49,476 nucleotides of DNA from the IMG/VR virus record IMGVR_UViG_3300030044_000029, positions 1 through 49,476 of that record; one strand, written 5' to 3'. Within the stretch, counting starts at the first letter, position 1, and each line of letters opens with the position of its first letter. A program made the position numbers and the translations under genes. The notes below the pieces were generated by a model. It did no database searches. It was given only the letters and a program-made list of their open reading frames with translations, and was not told the DNA's origin. Positions 7,370-15,202 of the stretch are shown piece after piece. This DNA is from a virus.

Positions 7370-7636
7370 CTACTCACTTCGTCTGCTTCTTGGTCTGAAG
7401 GGCTTTCCGTTAGGAGTAATCTGCCAAGAGTAAGGAATCGAGTCCACGAAATGCTTTGCCTCTGACGCGGCGACAATCGGCGTAGGAGCATACTTTTTGG
7501 CAAGCATCGCCGTTAATTCCTGATCCTCGCGCTCTTTGTTTTTCTGTTGGTTGTGTTTCACTTCCCTGCGTATGCCGTAACGCAAGGCGCATAGGACAAC
7601 GGTTATTCCGATGATCCATTCCAATGTGTCGATCAT
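7370..7636 (-). CDS. Small membrane protein, 88 aa
   Basis: The start at 7636 (MIDTLEWIIG) has GGAAAGGAAC upstream. Residues about 5-20 (LEWIIGITVVLCAL) form one transmembrane segment, followed by a basic helical stretch (KHNQQKNKEREDQE). A spanin or holin role is conceivable for any small phage membrane protein, but nothing specific supports it: there is no lysozyme gene nearby. Function unknown. Confidence 0.6.
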   Translation of the reverse strand: MIDTLEWIIGITVVLCALRYGIRREVKHNQQKNKEREDQELTAMLAKKYAPTPIVAASEAKHFVDSIPYSWQITPNGKPFRPRSRRSE

Positions 7637-7671
7637 GCTTCCTGTTCCTTTCCTAAAATGGTTTGGATGCG

Positions 7672-8073
7672 TTACTGTTGTACTTTCCACGCTTCGCTTA
7701 CTCCGGCTTTCCATGCGGCCTCTAGAGCGTTTTTCACGTTCCATACCGCTACCTCGTAAAAGTCGAGAGAATCTGATTTCCTCACGTCAAGCGTTTTGAT
7801 TCCAAGGTGGTCCCTTGCGATCTGCGCCATCAGGCCGTCCGATGGAGTTTGCACGTTTGGCTTATCTGCACCTTCACAGCCGTATTCCGCAGCGTAGCGT
7901 TCCACATTCAAAAGTAATTGATCTTTCGTGGGATACGATGCGCCAATACAGTGCATATTATCCTTATTGCCGTCCTGCGCGTCTGACAGGTCCACGAATC
8001 TCCAATCCCCCAGAGAGTTCATCGTGAAACCTATTTCAGTGAATCGAGTTTTGTACAATTTCCCGTCGATCAT
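7672..8073 (-). CDS. Protein with DUF6900-like C-terminal domain, 133 aa
   Basis: The start at 8073 is preceded by AAAGGACAG. The C-terminal 50 residues (IARDHLGIKTLDVRKSDSL, then DFYEVAVWNVKNALEAAW) resemble the small helical DUF6900 domain that recurs in phage and plasmid proteins. The N-terminal part (KTRFTEIGFTMNSLGDWRF) is not recognised. The domain assignment is from memory and needs a profile search. Confidence 0.6.
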   Translation of the reverse strand: MIDGKLYKTRFTEIGFTMNSLGDWRFVDLSDAQDGNKDNMHCIGASYPTKDQLLLNVERYAAEYGCEGADKPNVQTPSDGLMAQIARDHLGIKTLDVRKSDSLDFYEVAVWNVKNALEAAWKAGVSEAWKVQQ

Positions 8074-8139
8074 GCTTTTCTGTCCTTTCATTGTTAACTG
8101 TAGATGCTTGCTCCATGCTTGCCTATCGGCGCAAGGATA

Positions 8140-8319
8140 CTAAAAACGTGGGAACGCACGGAAGCCCTTGCGGTATGCCTGTACAGCTTTCCTAGCCTGT
8201 TCATACAGCAAGAAAAAAGGGTAAAGCGCTAGGACTACAATGCTTGCTACGGCAATGGAAACAGCCAGCGCAATCGTTATATAAAGCGCTAGGACATAGC
8301 CTAGAAAATCCCAAAACAT
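8140..8319 (-). CDS. Small membrane protein, 59 aa
   Basis: ATG at 8319 with AGGGAGA 9 bases upstream. The first 40 residues are continuously hydrophobic (LGYVLALYITIALAVSIAVA), then IVVLALYPFFLLY, suggesting one long or two short membrane helices. The C-terminus is basic and cytosolic-looking (ARKAVQAYRKGFR). It lies directly downstream of the VWA gene. Function unknown. Confidence 0.6.
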   Translation of the reverse strand: MFWDFLGYVLALYITIALAVSIAVASIVVLALYPFFLLYEQARKAVQAYRKGFRAFPRF

Positions 8320-8336
8320 TTTCAGTGTCTCCCTTT

Positions 8337-9390
8337 CTAGCGGTCAAGCGGAACTGTTTCACCGAAGGGTGCTATCTGTTCGGTAGTCGAGAGCCAGAGA
8401 ACGGGAAAGCTAGGCGCGGCGGCGGGAAAGTTCCCGTACAGATCGGTAATGCAAATTGCACATACCGCGCTTCCATCCTGTTCAATCGCGGTCAGAGCCG
8501 GTTCAAAGTCTGTTCCGCCGCCGCCTTGCGGTTTCCACGTCAAGGACTCGCCGCGCTCGAAGTGTTCTATGCTTGCAACTTCGGAGTCAAAGTAATATAC
8601 GTTTACGGCGCTAGGGGCGCATTCGTCGATTACGCTTTCCACGATGGAGCGGGCATAGGAAAGGCTTGTTTCGTCTACGCTTCCAGAAGTGTCTACCATG
8701 ATAGCTACTTCCCCAAGTGCCTTCGATTCCAGCGCGGGAAGGTAAAGCCCCTGTGCCAGATAACGGCTGTTAGGGCGAGACCATGAGTAATCGCCGTTCG
8801 ATCTTTCAGAAAAGAACCTAAGCAACAACGAACGAATGTCGATTTTCGGCTTAAGCGCTTCCGCGATCTTCCGCGCCATGCTTCCCGGCATTTTACCGGC
8901 CATTTTCGCCATTTGCGCCGCGTGCGCGGTTTTCTGTTTCCATTCTTGCTCAGTCGGTGCGGGTTCGCCGTCTGCGTCTGGTCCTGTCGGCGCGTCCCGG
9001 ACTTCCCCGAGTGGATCAGGCTTGCTCGGACCTTTCCCATTGCCATTAGAATCGTCCTGTTGTGCGCGTGCATAGTACCATTCTGCCGATCTTCCGGCTT
9101 CGCTAGGATACAAAACACCGTCTGGCAACGTGAAACCACTTTCACGTAATTCTGAATTGATAGCCATATCACAAGACGCATTCCAGCCTTGCGTGTTACG
9201 TCCTTCTCTTCGCCATGGGTGCCCCATGGCACAGTGCATAATCTCATGGGCCAATAGCGCTGTAAGCTGATCGTGCGTCAAGGACTCAACAAAGGCCGGA
9301 TTATAGCCTAGTTCTCTGCCGTCTACCCATGCAGATTCGCAAGTATCATCGGCCCGCATATTCAGCGATAGGACAAGCGAACCAAAAAAA
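8337..9390 (-). pseudogene. Metallopeptidase/VWA protein (DUF2201-like), 3' part, split by IS1595
   Basis: The frame encodes PFFGSLVLSLNM, then the zinc-peptidase motif HEIMH (in LLAHEIMHCAMGH), a Pro/Gly/Asp-rich linker, and a C-terminal von Willebrand A-like domain with the metal-site motif DTSGS (MVDTSGSVDE). This order matches DUF2201 proteins, which usually work with a MoxR-type ATPase. The first 26-odd residues lie on the far side of the insertion at 11174-11256. Removing the element and one copy of the 8-bp duplication restores one frame running TALVLDQPFFGSLVLSL. An internal ATG at 9359 could still yield a 340-aa product missing only the extreme N-terminus. So the gene is disrupted, though the enzyme core may survive. 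Confidence 0.8.
9383..9390. repeat. Target-site duplication, left copy
   Basis: CAAAAAAA directly abuts the left end of the IS1595-family element and is repeated at its right end. An 8-bp duplication is the usual length for this family. Confidence 0.8.
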
Positions 9391-9538
9391 GGGAATTACG
9401 TACTTGACTCCCGTTTCGCTGATTCATCGGGCTTTACTTCCTTTGTGGATTTCTTCCGTTGGCGTGGTGGTTTTTGCTTCTCTGATGGTCGGTATGCGAG
9501 CACAATATCGGCCATCTTATCGAGCACTTTTGGAGTCT

Positions 9539-10468
9539 TCATTGGATGAGCCTCGCATAGGTCAAACGCTTGCCGTCAACCGCTTGAATGAAGCTATCGA
9601 GCCTGTCCAGCGTGTGCCGTTTCACGTCGCCATCGTTCAGGCGAAAAGTGAATTCGTCAACGTAGCGATGCAGATGTTTCGAGCTGGCGTGATGGTAGAC
9701 GCCGTACATCCCGCGCTTCATAACCGCCCAAACACTCTCAATCGAGTTCGTGTTCACATTGCCTCGGCTGTACTCCCCGGCGCTGTGGTTCACGGTGTCG
9801 TGACCGAAAAAGAGACCACCTATTCCAGCGTAGCCGGTAGATTCATCGGTCATAAGTTGAGTGCCGACTTCGACGTTATTCAATACCGCACCCTGCAAGC
9901 ACTCTTTATCGGTGTTCGGGACGGGATAAGCGATGGTCCGACCGCCGCGCTCCCTGAGTCCGACAACGGCAGTCTTGCCCACCGAACCGCGACCGGCGCG
10001 GAGTTTCTTGGACTCATGTTTATTGGCCTCTTTGCCACCGAAAAAGGCTTCGTCAGCTTCGACGATACCTTGCAGCTTTTCAAGTTCTCCACCGCACGCC
10101 TCACGGAGCCGATGAAGCATGAACCATGCCGATTTCTGTTGAACGCCGATCTCTTTGGCGATCTGCATCGAACTGATTCCCTTACGGGCGGTGACGAGCA
10201 GATACATGGCATAGAGCCACTTGTGGAGCGGGATGTGCGACCGCTCGAAGATGGTTCCCGTGCGGATGGTGAAATCAAGCTGGCACTTATTGCAGCGGTG
10301 AAAGCCAGCCTTGCGGGGCGTGATGCGATCCTGACCGGCGCAAGTTGGGCACGTAACACCTTTAGGCCAAAGACGACTCTCAAGGTAGACGCGGGCGGTT
10401 TCCTCGTCTGGGAACATCTGGAAAAGCTGGAACGTGCTGATGGTCGAACGGCTCACAGTTGTATCCAC
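9539..10468 (-). CDS. IS1595-family (ISXO2-like) transposase
   Basis: 309 aa, full length for the family. The N-terminus has a zinc ribbon (CPTC, then CNKC 19 residues later), then a helix-turn-helix stretch (SSMQIAKEIGVQQKSAWFML), then the DDE-type core: EADEAFFGGK, MTDESTGY and the third block around NVNTNSIESVW. By family, it catalyses cut-and-paste movement using the 24-bp terminal repeats. No frameshift or stop interrupts it, so it may be active. It overlaps the upstream passenger gene by 16 bases. Confidence 0.92.
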   Translation of the reverse strand: MDTTVSRSTISTFQLFQMFPDEETARVYLESRLWPKGVTCPTCAGQDRITPRKAGFHRCNKCQLDFTIRTGTIFERSHIPLHKWLYAMYLLVTARKGISSMQIAKEIGVQQKSAWFMLHRLREACGGELEKLQGIVEADEAFFGGKEANKHESKKLRAGRGSVGKTAVVGLRERGGRTIAYPVPNTDKECLQGAVLNNVEVGTQLMTDESTGYAGIGGLFFGHDTVNHSAGEYSRGNVNTNSIESVWAVMKRGMYGVYHHASSKHLHRYVDEFTFRLNDGDVKRHTLDRLDSFIQAVDGKRLTYARLIQ

Positions 10469-10770
10469 CCTTTCTCAATAAGTTCGGATGCGAGGCCGTC
10501 CGCGTTGCGAGTCATGACCGAAAGACGACCGCCTGAGTGTTCCATTGGAGCATCGTCGTATGCTGAGCAGCAGATAGCCTTATTCAAGTCCTGCTGCTTG
10601 GCGGGAGACTCGAAGATCGCCCGGCGCGGGTTGAGTCGGTTCACGAAGTACCGGAAGGTGTTGGGCTGCCGTGGAAGCTCCCCAATGGCCCGTAAGGTTT
10701 CGCGTTGCGCCTTGCGTTCCTCGCGGCGGCGCAGGTCAGAGGGTGAGCGGTGGCGATTTGAAAGACCCAT
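10453..10770 (-). CDS. IS1595 passenger gene, 105 aa, unknown
   Basis: The start at 10770 has GGAGAAA upstream. The N-terminal third is basic (SDLRRREERKAQRETLRAI). The C-terminus ends in GLASELIEKGWIQL. It lies inside the element between its inverted repeats and overlaps the transposase start. Some IS1595 elements carry passengers, but this one is not recognised. It might be a small regulator of transposition. Confidence 0.6.
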   Translation of the reverse strand: MGLSNRHRSPSDLRRREERKAQRETLRAIGELPRQPNTFRYFVNRLNPRRAIFESPAKQQDLNKAICCSAYDDAPMEHSGGRLSVMTRNADGLASELIEKGWIQL

Positions 10771-10771
10771 C

Positions 10772-11038
10772 TTATTTCTCCTCAATCGCGGCAATAGCAT
10801 TTTCAAGAGCCGCATAGCTGTTGAATGTCCAAACCTTGACGACGCCATTCCAGCGAGCGCCGTGAGCCTTGAGCGTGTCCTTGATGGCGAAGGTGTTACC
10901 GGCAACCGCGCATCCTTCGTTCCAGTCGTTTTTCATGACCGGGGCGATGAAGCCGAGCGTGAGGCCGAGAGCGGAAGCCTTTTCGATGGTGGAGGGGGTG
11001 AACTGAGTGGGCTGATCGAATTCCATGAACCATTGCAT
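10772..11038 (-). CDS. IS1595 passenger gene, 88 aa, DUF5710-like fold
   Basis: The C-terminal motif LKAHGARWNGVVKVWTF, followed by ALENAIAAIEE, resembles short domains described as LKALGARWdgeaKaWyfP, found in phage and plasmid DNA-processing proteins (DUF5710-type). It is the first gene after the element's internal promoter, with TTGACA at about 11100 on the minus strand. The similarity is from memory. Confidence 0.55.
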   Translation of the reverse strand: MQWFMEFDQPTQFTPSTIEKASALGLTLGFIAPVMKNDWNEGCAVAGNTFAIKDTLKAHGARWNGVVKVWTFNSYAALENAIAAIEEK

Positions 11039-11165
11039 TTTTACCGTCTCCGGGAGGCTGATTGCCTCATGTATTTAAGGTACTTGATTCCCTCATTCTT
11101 GTCAAGCGAAAAGATGAAAGGAACTGTGGAAAACTTCTTCGACGGGAGTCAAGTACGTAATTCCC

Positions 11166-11173
11166 CAAAAAAA
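11166..11173. repeat. Target-site duplication, right copy
   Basis: CAAAAAAA directly follows the right inverted repeat of the IS1595-family element and matches the left copy at 9383-9390. Confidence 0.8.
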
Positions 11174-11256
11174 GGCTGGTCAAGTACTAACGCGGTTTTC
11201 GCGGCTGTGATTTTGCTCTGTGCGCTCACGGTGAAACCTTTCTGCGCTCTTGCCAT
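11174..11256 (-). pseudogene. 5' fragment of the metallopeptidase/VWA gene
   Basis: From an ATG at 11256 (or a GTG at 11229 with AGAAAGGT upstream) the frame reads ARAQKGFTVSAQSKITAAKT, then ALVLDQP, and runs into the IS. It joins exactly in frame to the 3' part at 9390 once the element and one duplication are removed, giving the FFG motif typical of the DUF2201 N-terminus. It is a truncated leader peptide in the present arrangement. Confidence 0.75.
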
Positions 11257-11321
11257 GGCCGTTAGGCCACTGAGCGCCTTTCCTATATGGCCGGTATCTC
11301 TTCCGGCCAGCGGTTGATGAA

Positions 11322-12182
11322 CTAGGCGAAAGCTCCGTAAGTGGCGGCCATAGCTTCCAGGATAGACTGCGCTTCAATAGCTACGCTTGCCCGCACGTCT
11401 GGATTATCGCGCAACAATTGCGGTTCAGACTGTGCAAGCAATTCAGTTTGACGGCGGAGGGTTTCGAGTTTCGGATCATCGGTCAAGTTTAGCCGGGTAA
11501 GAACATCGCACAGTTCGCGGGCATTTTCAATCAGGGAGTCCCTGAAAATCGCTTCCGGTTGTGAGAGTTTTCCTTGCATCTTGGAAACAACTTCAAATAG
11601 ACGTTTCACCGCATCGCCTTGCGCGTCCTTGAATGCTTCCGATACGCGTTGCTCAGTTCTTGCGGCAATGCTTTCAATCTCTTCAGCGGCAAGGGTAACG
11701 CGAAAATCGGTTCCGGCAGGAACTGGCGAGTATTCCACGGAAAAGTCATACTTTCCGCGAATATCGGTAGGATAATCCGCATCGGAGTACATGCCGTTTA
11801 GTTTGGCGCGGGCATCTTCCCGGAGTTGAGGATAATCGGCGGCGAATTCAGCAAGCCGCCGATTGAATTCGTGCTGAGCATTGCGCACCATATCGGTATA
11901 GGCTTGAAAATTCTTGACGGGCAAGAGCCTCCAACCGTCATCTGACCATGCAAGCGTCTGCGAGTAATGGATTACTCTCAGATTCGCTATATAAGACGTG
12001 AGAGCCTTATAGCTTGCCGCGTCACCGGGCAATAGGCATTTGTTATAGCGGCCAGCTTCGATGGTTGTATTGTGAGCGGTTGCGGTCTCTTGAGAGACCT
12101 TGCGATCATACTTGCGGGCAGACCATGCACTAATGCGGAGCGATACCAGCATTGCGCGTGTGTGAAGATCGGAAGCTGTCAT
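11322..12182 (-). CDS. DUF3150-like protein
   Basis: 286 aa. The start at 12182 follows GGGGGA. The pattern LVSLRISAWSARKYDRKVS, then AGRYNKCLLPGDAASYKAL, then DGWRLLP and ADYPQLREDARAKLNGM fits DUF3150, a family found in phages and prophages next to MoxR-type ATPases and VWA proteins. The C-terminal half is helical. The molecular role is unknown. Its position between the AAA ATPase and the VWA gene suggests it is the third member of that cassette, perhaps an adaptor or target. Family assignment is by recalled motif. Confidence 0.72.
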   Translation of the reverse strand: MTASDLHTRAMLVSLRISAWSARKYDRKVSQETATAHNTTIEAGRYNKCLLPGDAASYKALTSYIANLRVIHYSQTLAWSDDGWRLLPVKNFQAYTDMVRNAQHEFNRRLAEFAADYPQLREDARAKLNGMYSDADYPTDIRGKYDFSVEYSPVPAGTDFRVTLAAEEIESIAARTEQRVSEAFKDAQGDAVKRLFEVVSKMQGKLSQPEAIFRDSLIENARELCDVLTRLNLTDDPKLETLRRQTELLAQSEPQLLRDNPDVRASVAIEAQSILEAMAATYGAFA

Positions 12183-12246
12183 TTTCGTTTCCCCCATAGA
12201 ACGATTACAGGTTAATTCTTTCGGATGTTGACTGTCAAGAATAAAA

Positions 12247-13281
12247 TCACTCTTGACCTGAAATTAATTGGCCGATAGGACCAGCCGTCAAGCGAACGAA
12301 AGAATCGGTATACTGAATTTTTTCGTCGCGGCGGATAGCGTCACGCACTAGGAGTACAGCAAACTCGCCCTTGTCGGCTTCCACGGCCAGCCGAGTGGCA
12401 AAGGTGGCAATGCGGCTAAAATTCGTTTCGTTTGCCCGCGCTGCGAGTCCTACAGCGGTCGCGTACAGTTCCGATGGTTTGGTGGGAATCTGAGCGCCGG
12501 TAGGATTAAGAAGAATTGCGTCCAGGTTAACCAAACTCTTTGCCATAGAGCGGAAAGCCAGATATTCAAGGCTTGCACCCTCGCCTACAGCGCCAGCCAT
12601 GGCAGAGGACTCTACAGGGGCGGAAAGGCCCAAGGACTCAAGTTTAGCAAGATGCGCCCAGGTGCGGGGGACGGGGGAATTGGTAAGATCGGCACTCGCC
12701 TGAAAATTGCAGAGCAATTCAGGCCGATACCGTAAAAAGGCTATCAGCGCAGGACTAACAGAATGTGCATACGCCCAGATGCACCAGTCATCGATAGTAG
12801 GCTCTAATTCGACAATGGCGGCAAAGCGGGATTTTACAGGTTCAAGGATACCGGCAACACCGGCCCTATCGGTACGGCGATTGGTTGCGGCGACAAAGGT
12901 TACAGTATCGGGCAAAGCGTGACCGTTTACCCGTCGCGCTAGGATTAATTGCATAAAACTTGCCTGTACGGCAGGAGTGGCCTGTCCCAGATCGTCAAGC
13001 AACCATACAGTAGGCTTTACCGCGTGAATGGCTTGAGCCAATTCTCCGAAGGGAAGGAAAGTTGCCTCTGTGCCGTTAGCTTTCGGCCATGGCAAGCCCT
13101 TTGCATCGGTAGGATCAGCAACGGCAGGATGTGAAATAAGCAATTCTGCTCCGGCCTGTTCAGTTGCCTGTGCGATTATGTCAGACTTTCCTACTCCGGG
13201 AGACCCTGTAATAAGCAGGGGCAAGCGGGCAGGAATCATTGCTGCGAGTAATTCTTGAAGCTGTTTCGGCGTAATACTCAT
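12247..13281 (-). CDS. MoxR/CobS-type AAA ATPase
   Basis: 344 aa. Walker A GSPGVGKS is at residues 26-33, Walker B WLLDDLGQ at 93-100, and a sensor-1 AATNRR at 131-136, all intact. MoxR-type ATPases remodel proteins together with a partner carrying a VWA domain. Here the partner is the interrupted gene at 8337-11256. A DUF3150-like gene lies between them, all in one direction. ATPase activity can be stated from the motifs; the substrate is unknown. Confidence 0.85.
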   Translation of the reverse strand: MSITPKQLQELLAAMIPARLPLLITGSPGVGKSDIIAQATEQAGAELLISHPAVADPTDAKGLPWPKANGTEATFLPFGELAQAIHAVKPTVWLLDDLGQATPAVQASFMQLILARRVNGHALPDTVTFVAATNRRTDRAGVAGILEPVKSRFAAIVELEPTIDDWCIWAYAHSVSPALIAFLRYRPELLCNFQASADLTNSPVPRTWAHLAKLESLGLSAPVESSAMAGAVGEGASLEYLAFRSMAKSLVNLDAILLNPTGAQIPTKPSELYATAVGLAARANETNFSRIATFATRLAVEADKGEFAVLLVRDAIRRDEKIQYTDSFVRLTAGPIGQLISGQE

Positions 13282-13304
13282 GGGTAATCCTCTCTGTGAA
13301 ACGG

Positions 13305-13523
13305 TTAAATGTGAAGCGCGTTAGGACGAAACCAGACGTTATCGTGTGGCAAATTGACGGAGTGGGCAAGGACGCCGTGAGAGTCTAGAATGACTCCGCT
13401 CAGTTGTGGACGGAGTTTAGTCAAAATCTCATGGACAGCAGAAGGAATATCCGTCTTTACCTTGACGTGATATTCTCCGATAGTCTGTGAGCCATCAAAT
13501 ACCAAAAGGCTAAGACGTTCCAT
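13305..13523 (-). CDS. Hypothetical protein, 72 aa
   Basis: The start at 13523 is preferred because GGGAGGCG precedes it and a longer form would overlap the upstream gene by 30 bases. The sequence looks beta-rich (LSLLVFDGSQTIGEYHVKVK) with no known family. It lies just upstream of the ATPase gene. Confidence 0.55.
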   Translation of the reverse strand: MERLSLLVFDGSQTIGEYHVKVKTDIPSAVHEILTKLRPQLSGVILDSHGVLAHSVNLPHDNVWFRPNALHI

Positions 13524-13546
13524 GAGACGCGCCTCCCAGCGCTGTA

Positions 13547-13798
13547 CTACAGGTTCAGCGTCTTTCCGCCATTGCAAAGCGTAATGCAGTATTCAGTCGC
13601 ATCGTTCACGCCGATTGCAAGGGTAATCCGGTATGCGTTGAGGATGTGCTTGACCGCTGCAATCCTACGCTCAATACCTTTGATATGCACAGTATCGCGG
13701 ATTTTACGCGCCGTGTGATAATCGCGCAAAGAGTCTTCGCTCATATAGTGAGAACCCGCAATAAACTCTCGAATCGTAGCAACCTTAGACTGAGCCAT
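13547..13798 (-). CDS. Hypothetical protein, 83 aa
   Basis: It shares a TAATG junction with the upstream gene, so translation is coupled. The sequence is basic and helical (ARKIRDTVHIKGIERRIAAV) with a short beta-like C-terminus. Not recognised. Confidence 0.6.
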   Translation of the reverse strand: MAQSKVATIREFIAGSHYMSEDSLRDYHTARKIRDTVHIKGIERRIAAVKHILNAYRITLAIGVNDATEYCITLCNGGKTLNL

Positions 13799-14085
13799 TA
13801 CTTCACCCCTACTCTGTGCATCGGCGTTTTGTTTGCATCGGCCTGAAAGTATCCACGGTCTATCTGTGACTGCATGGCGAGAATGGCCGTTAGTTCATCC
13901 GTACAGGTCACTCCTCCGCCGCAACCGTCACCGCGATAGTGAGCGTCTACTACGTCTGTTCCGTTCGCAAGGTGAAAACAGGGGTTGAAGTACAGGTCAA
14001 TCCAGTATTTGCCGCCGCGTGATTCCCAGCGTGCAATTAGTTTCGGTTCCGCCTGTTCCGGTACGGTCTGATAAGCGATTGACAT
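13798..14085 (-). CDS. Hypothetical protein, 95 aa
   Basis: A complete frame with a one-base stop/start overlap with the next gene. Features are KLIARWESRGGKYWIDLYFN, a Cys/Gly-rich loop (GDGCGGGVTC) and a helical end (ELTAILAMQSQIDRG). No family is recognised. It is the third-from-first gene of the leftward arm. Confidence 0.6.
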   Translation of the reverse strand: MSIAYQTVPEQAEPKLIARWESRGGKYWIDLYFNPCFHLANGTDVVDAHYRGDGCGGGVTCTDELTAILAMQSQIDRGYFQADANKTPMHRVGVK

Positions 14086-14117
14086 TTTTTGTTTCCTCCC
14101 TCACATGATGTGTGCGG

Positions 14118-14495
14118 TTATGCTTCGAGTGCCGGACGATAAGATTCAAGCACCCAAACAAGCCGGGGAACCTCATCGTGTGATTCCATCCACGCGGCAA
14201 CCTCTGGCCATTTTTGCTGAGAGGCTGTAGCAGGTCTATCGTCCGCCGCTTCATAGATGTGCGACTTTGCGGCCAACTCTGTGATTGCAAATCGTATATT
14301 GCAAGATTCCATGAAACCGGCGATAGCCTCAAGGCGATAACGCTTGTAATGGATTAGGCACGTACGCTGCGGACGTTCGCCAGTTGCAGAGAGCAGGATA
14401 CCGTGATTCTTTCCGCCGCAAGAGCACTTGCAAACCTCTTCGCGGGCGTACCAGCAAGCCTCTGAGCACGTGTGAGTTGAAAGCAAGCTAAGCAT
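14118..14495 (-). CDS. Cysteine-rich protein, probable metal binding, 125 aa
   Basis: The start at 14495 has GGGAGGG upstream. The N-terminus holds HTCSEACWYAREEVCKCSCG, then GKNHG, a compact cluster of five cysteines and nearby histidines that probably binds zinc or a cluster. The rest is helical. Similar CxxxCWxAR...CxCSCGGxNHG proteins occur in phages and plasmids, but no function is known to me. Confidence 0.65.
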   Translation of the reverse strand: MLSLLSTHTCSEACWYAREEVCKCSCGGKNHGILLSATGERPQRTCLIHYKRYRLEAIAGFMESCNIRFAITELAAKSHIYEAADDRPATASQQKWPEVAAWMESHDEVPRLVWVLESYRPALEA

Positions 14496-14512
14496 TTTTG
14501 TTCCCTCCCTTA

Positions 14513-14638
14513 TCAAAGCCCAAGATCGTCAAGAATACCCTGTACCATGCGTTCATTCATGCCGATCTCGGCCGCTATTTCATGCGATGTACGGCCAGCA
14601 AGCCAAAGCCTTTTGATTCTGCGCTCAGTCTGCGTCAT
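14513..14638 (-). CDS. Small helix-turn-helix protein, 41 aa
   Basis: The start at 14638 has AGGGAGAA upstream. The whole protein is a helix-turn-helix (RIKRLWLAGRTSHEIAAEIG, then MNERMVQGILDDL), similar to the GcrA or sigma-4-like fold. It is the first gene of the leftward arm, right after the promoter. It is probably a DNA-binding regulator, possibly of the divergent region itself. Confidence 0.6.
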   Translation of the reverse strand: MTQTERRIKRLWLAGRTSHEIAAEIGMNERMVQGILDDLGL

Positions 14639-14671
14639 AGTTTCTCCCTTTCGAAAATTACTTACAGGTAC

Positions 14672-14701
14672 ATATTGCGCCAAACGGTGAAACGCTGTCA
14701 A
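14672..14701 (-). promoter_or_regulatory. Promoter of the leftward arm
   Basis: On the minus strand TTGACA (14701-14696), then 18 bases, then CAATAT (14677-14672), overlapping TATGTA. GCGCA precedes the -10 box as in the promoters at 4794 and 7307. The transcript should start near 14662, about 25 bases before the HTH gene. Confidence 0.55.
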
Positions 14702-14864
14702 GCATAAAATGATGTGGACGTGAAAATAAATAGGCGCATAGGAATATCGGCACTATATATAAGGATAAAGGCCAGCGCAAGGGACCGCTGAAAGCCCGTA
14801 ACGCGCTAGGACACATTAAAGACTCTTCTAAGGGAATAACCCCCTAAGGGTAGGGTAAGGCTCT

Positions 14865-14883
14865 CCGCCCCCGTAGGGGGTGG
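14865..14883. other. GC-rich hairpin in the divergent region
   Basis: CCGCCCCC (14865-14872), loop GTA, then GGGGGTGG (14876-14883) form an 8-bp stem with one G-T pair. It follows a run of CCCTAAGGG-like words. There is no T tail, so termination is doubtful. It may be part of the regulatory or replication region. Confidence 0.4.
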
Positions 14884-14910
14884 GAAGGATTCCCGCACGC
14901 GCATCATTAT

Positions 14911-15011
14911 TTATTCCGCCCTCGATTGTTCGTTTATTCGACTGCCGGTATTTATTCACAGATCGTTTGCCTGATTATTCTCTGTTCGATTATCCCGCCC
15001 GCCTTTTATTC
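14911..15011. repeat. Iteron-like TTATTC repeats in the non-coding divergent region
   Basis: The word TTATTC occurs at 14911, 14934, 14952, 14975 and 15006, with TTATCC at 14990: six copies in 100 bases at spacings of about 15-23, in one orientation. Around them are shared GTTCG and GATCG words and AT-rich tracts. Such clusters occur at replication origins and operator arrays. The whole 14702-15548 stretch has no convincing gene. Confidence 0.4.
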
Positions 15012-15096
15012 GATGTTTATTTGTACATGGCAACGGCATTTATTTATTGAGGGAGTGAAGCCTTTTTTCCTACCAGAGACATTTACCTGTCACCGG

Positions 15097-15202
15097 CCCC
15101 CAAACCTGGCGCATTATCGGCGTAAATAGGGTGCAGATCGGTAAATGGTCCATTTTCGGGCAGATTCCCGGTATTTGCGGGCATAGCTCGCCAGGTTGGG
15201 GG
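15097..15202. repeat. Long-range inverted repeat with direct repeats
   Basis: CCCCCAAACCTGGCG (15097-15111) pairs with CGCCAGGTTGGGGG (15189-15202) across 77 bases. Inside are a near-palindrome AAATGGTCCATTT (15143-15155) and a CGGG/CCCG hairpin. The word TATCGGCG follows each arm (15115 and 15205), each time followed by GGGTGCA. This is an organised site, either DNA (origin or operator) or RNA. No gene overlaps it. Confidence 0.5.

Larger units (their letters stand above)
9391..11165 (-). mobile_element. IS1595-family insertion sequence with two passenger genes (1775 bp)
   Basis: A perfect 24-bp terminal inverted repeat begins GGGAATTACGTACTTGACTC (left 9391-9414, right 11142-11165) and is flanked by CAAAAAAA on both sides. 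Inside are a transposase and two further genes read the same way. The unbroken repeats and duplication indicate recent insertion. The element also lacks the TAGGA word that is frequent on both sides, which fits foreign origin. The insertion cuts the VWA gene. Confidence 0.92.

Noticed and set aside
9329-11317. A 662-codon open frame on the plus strand
   Set aside because: It is the antisense shadow of the IS1595 transposase and passengers. It has no ribosome-binding site, and the minus-strand proteins have clear family motifs.
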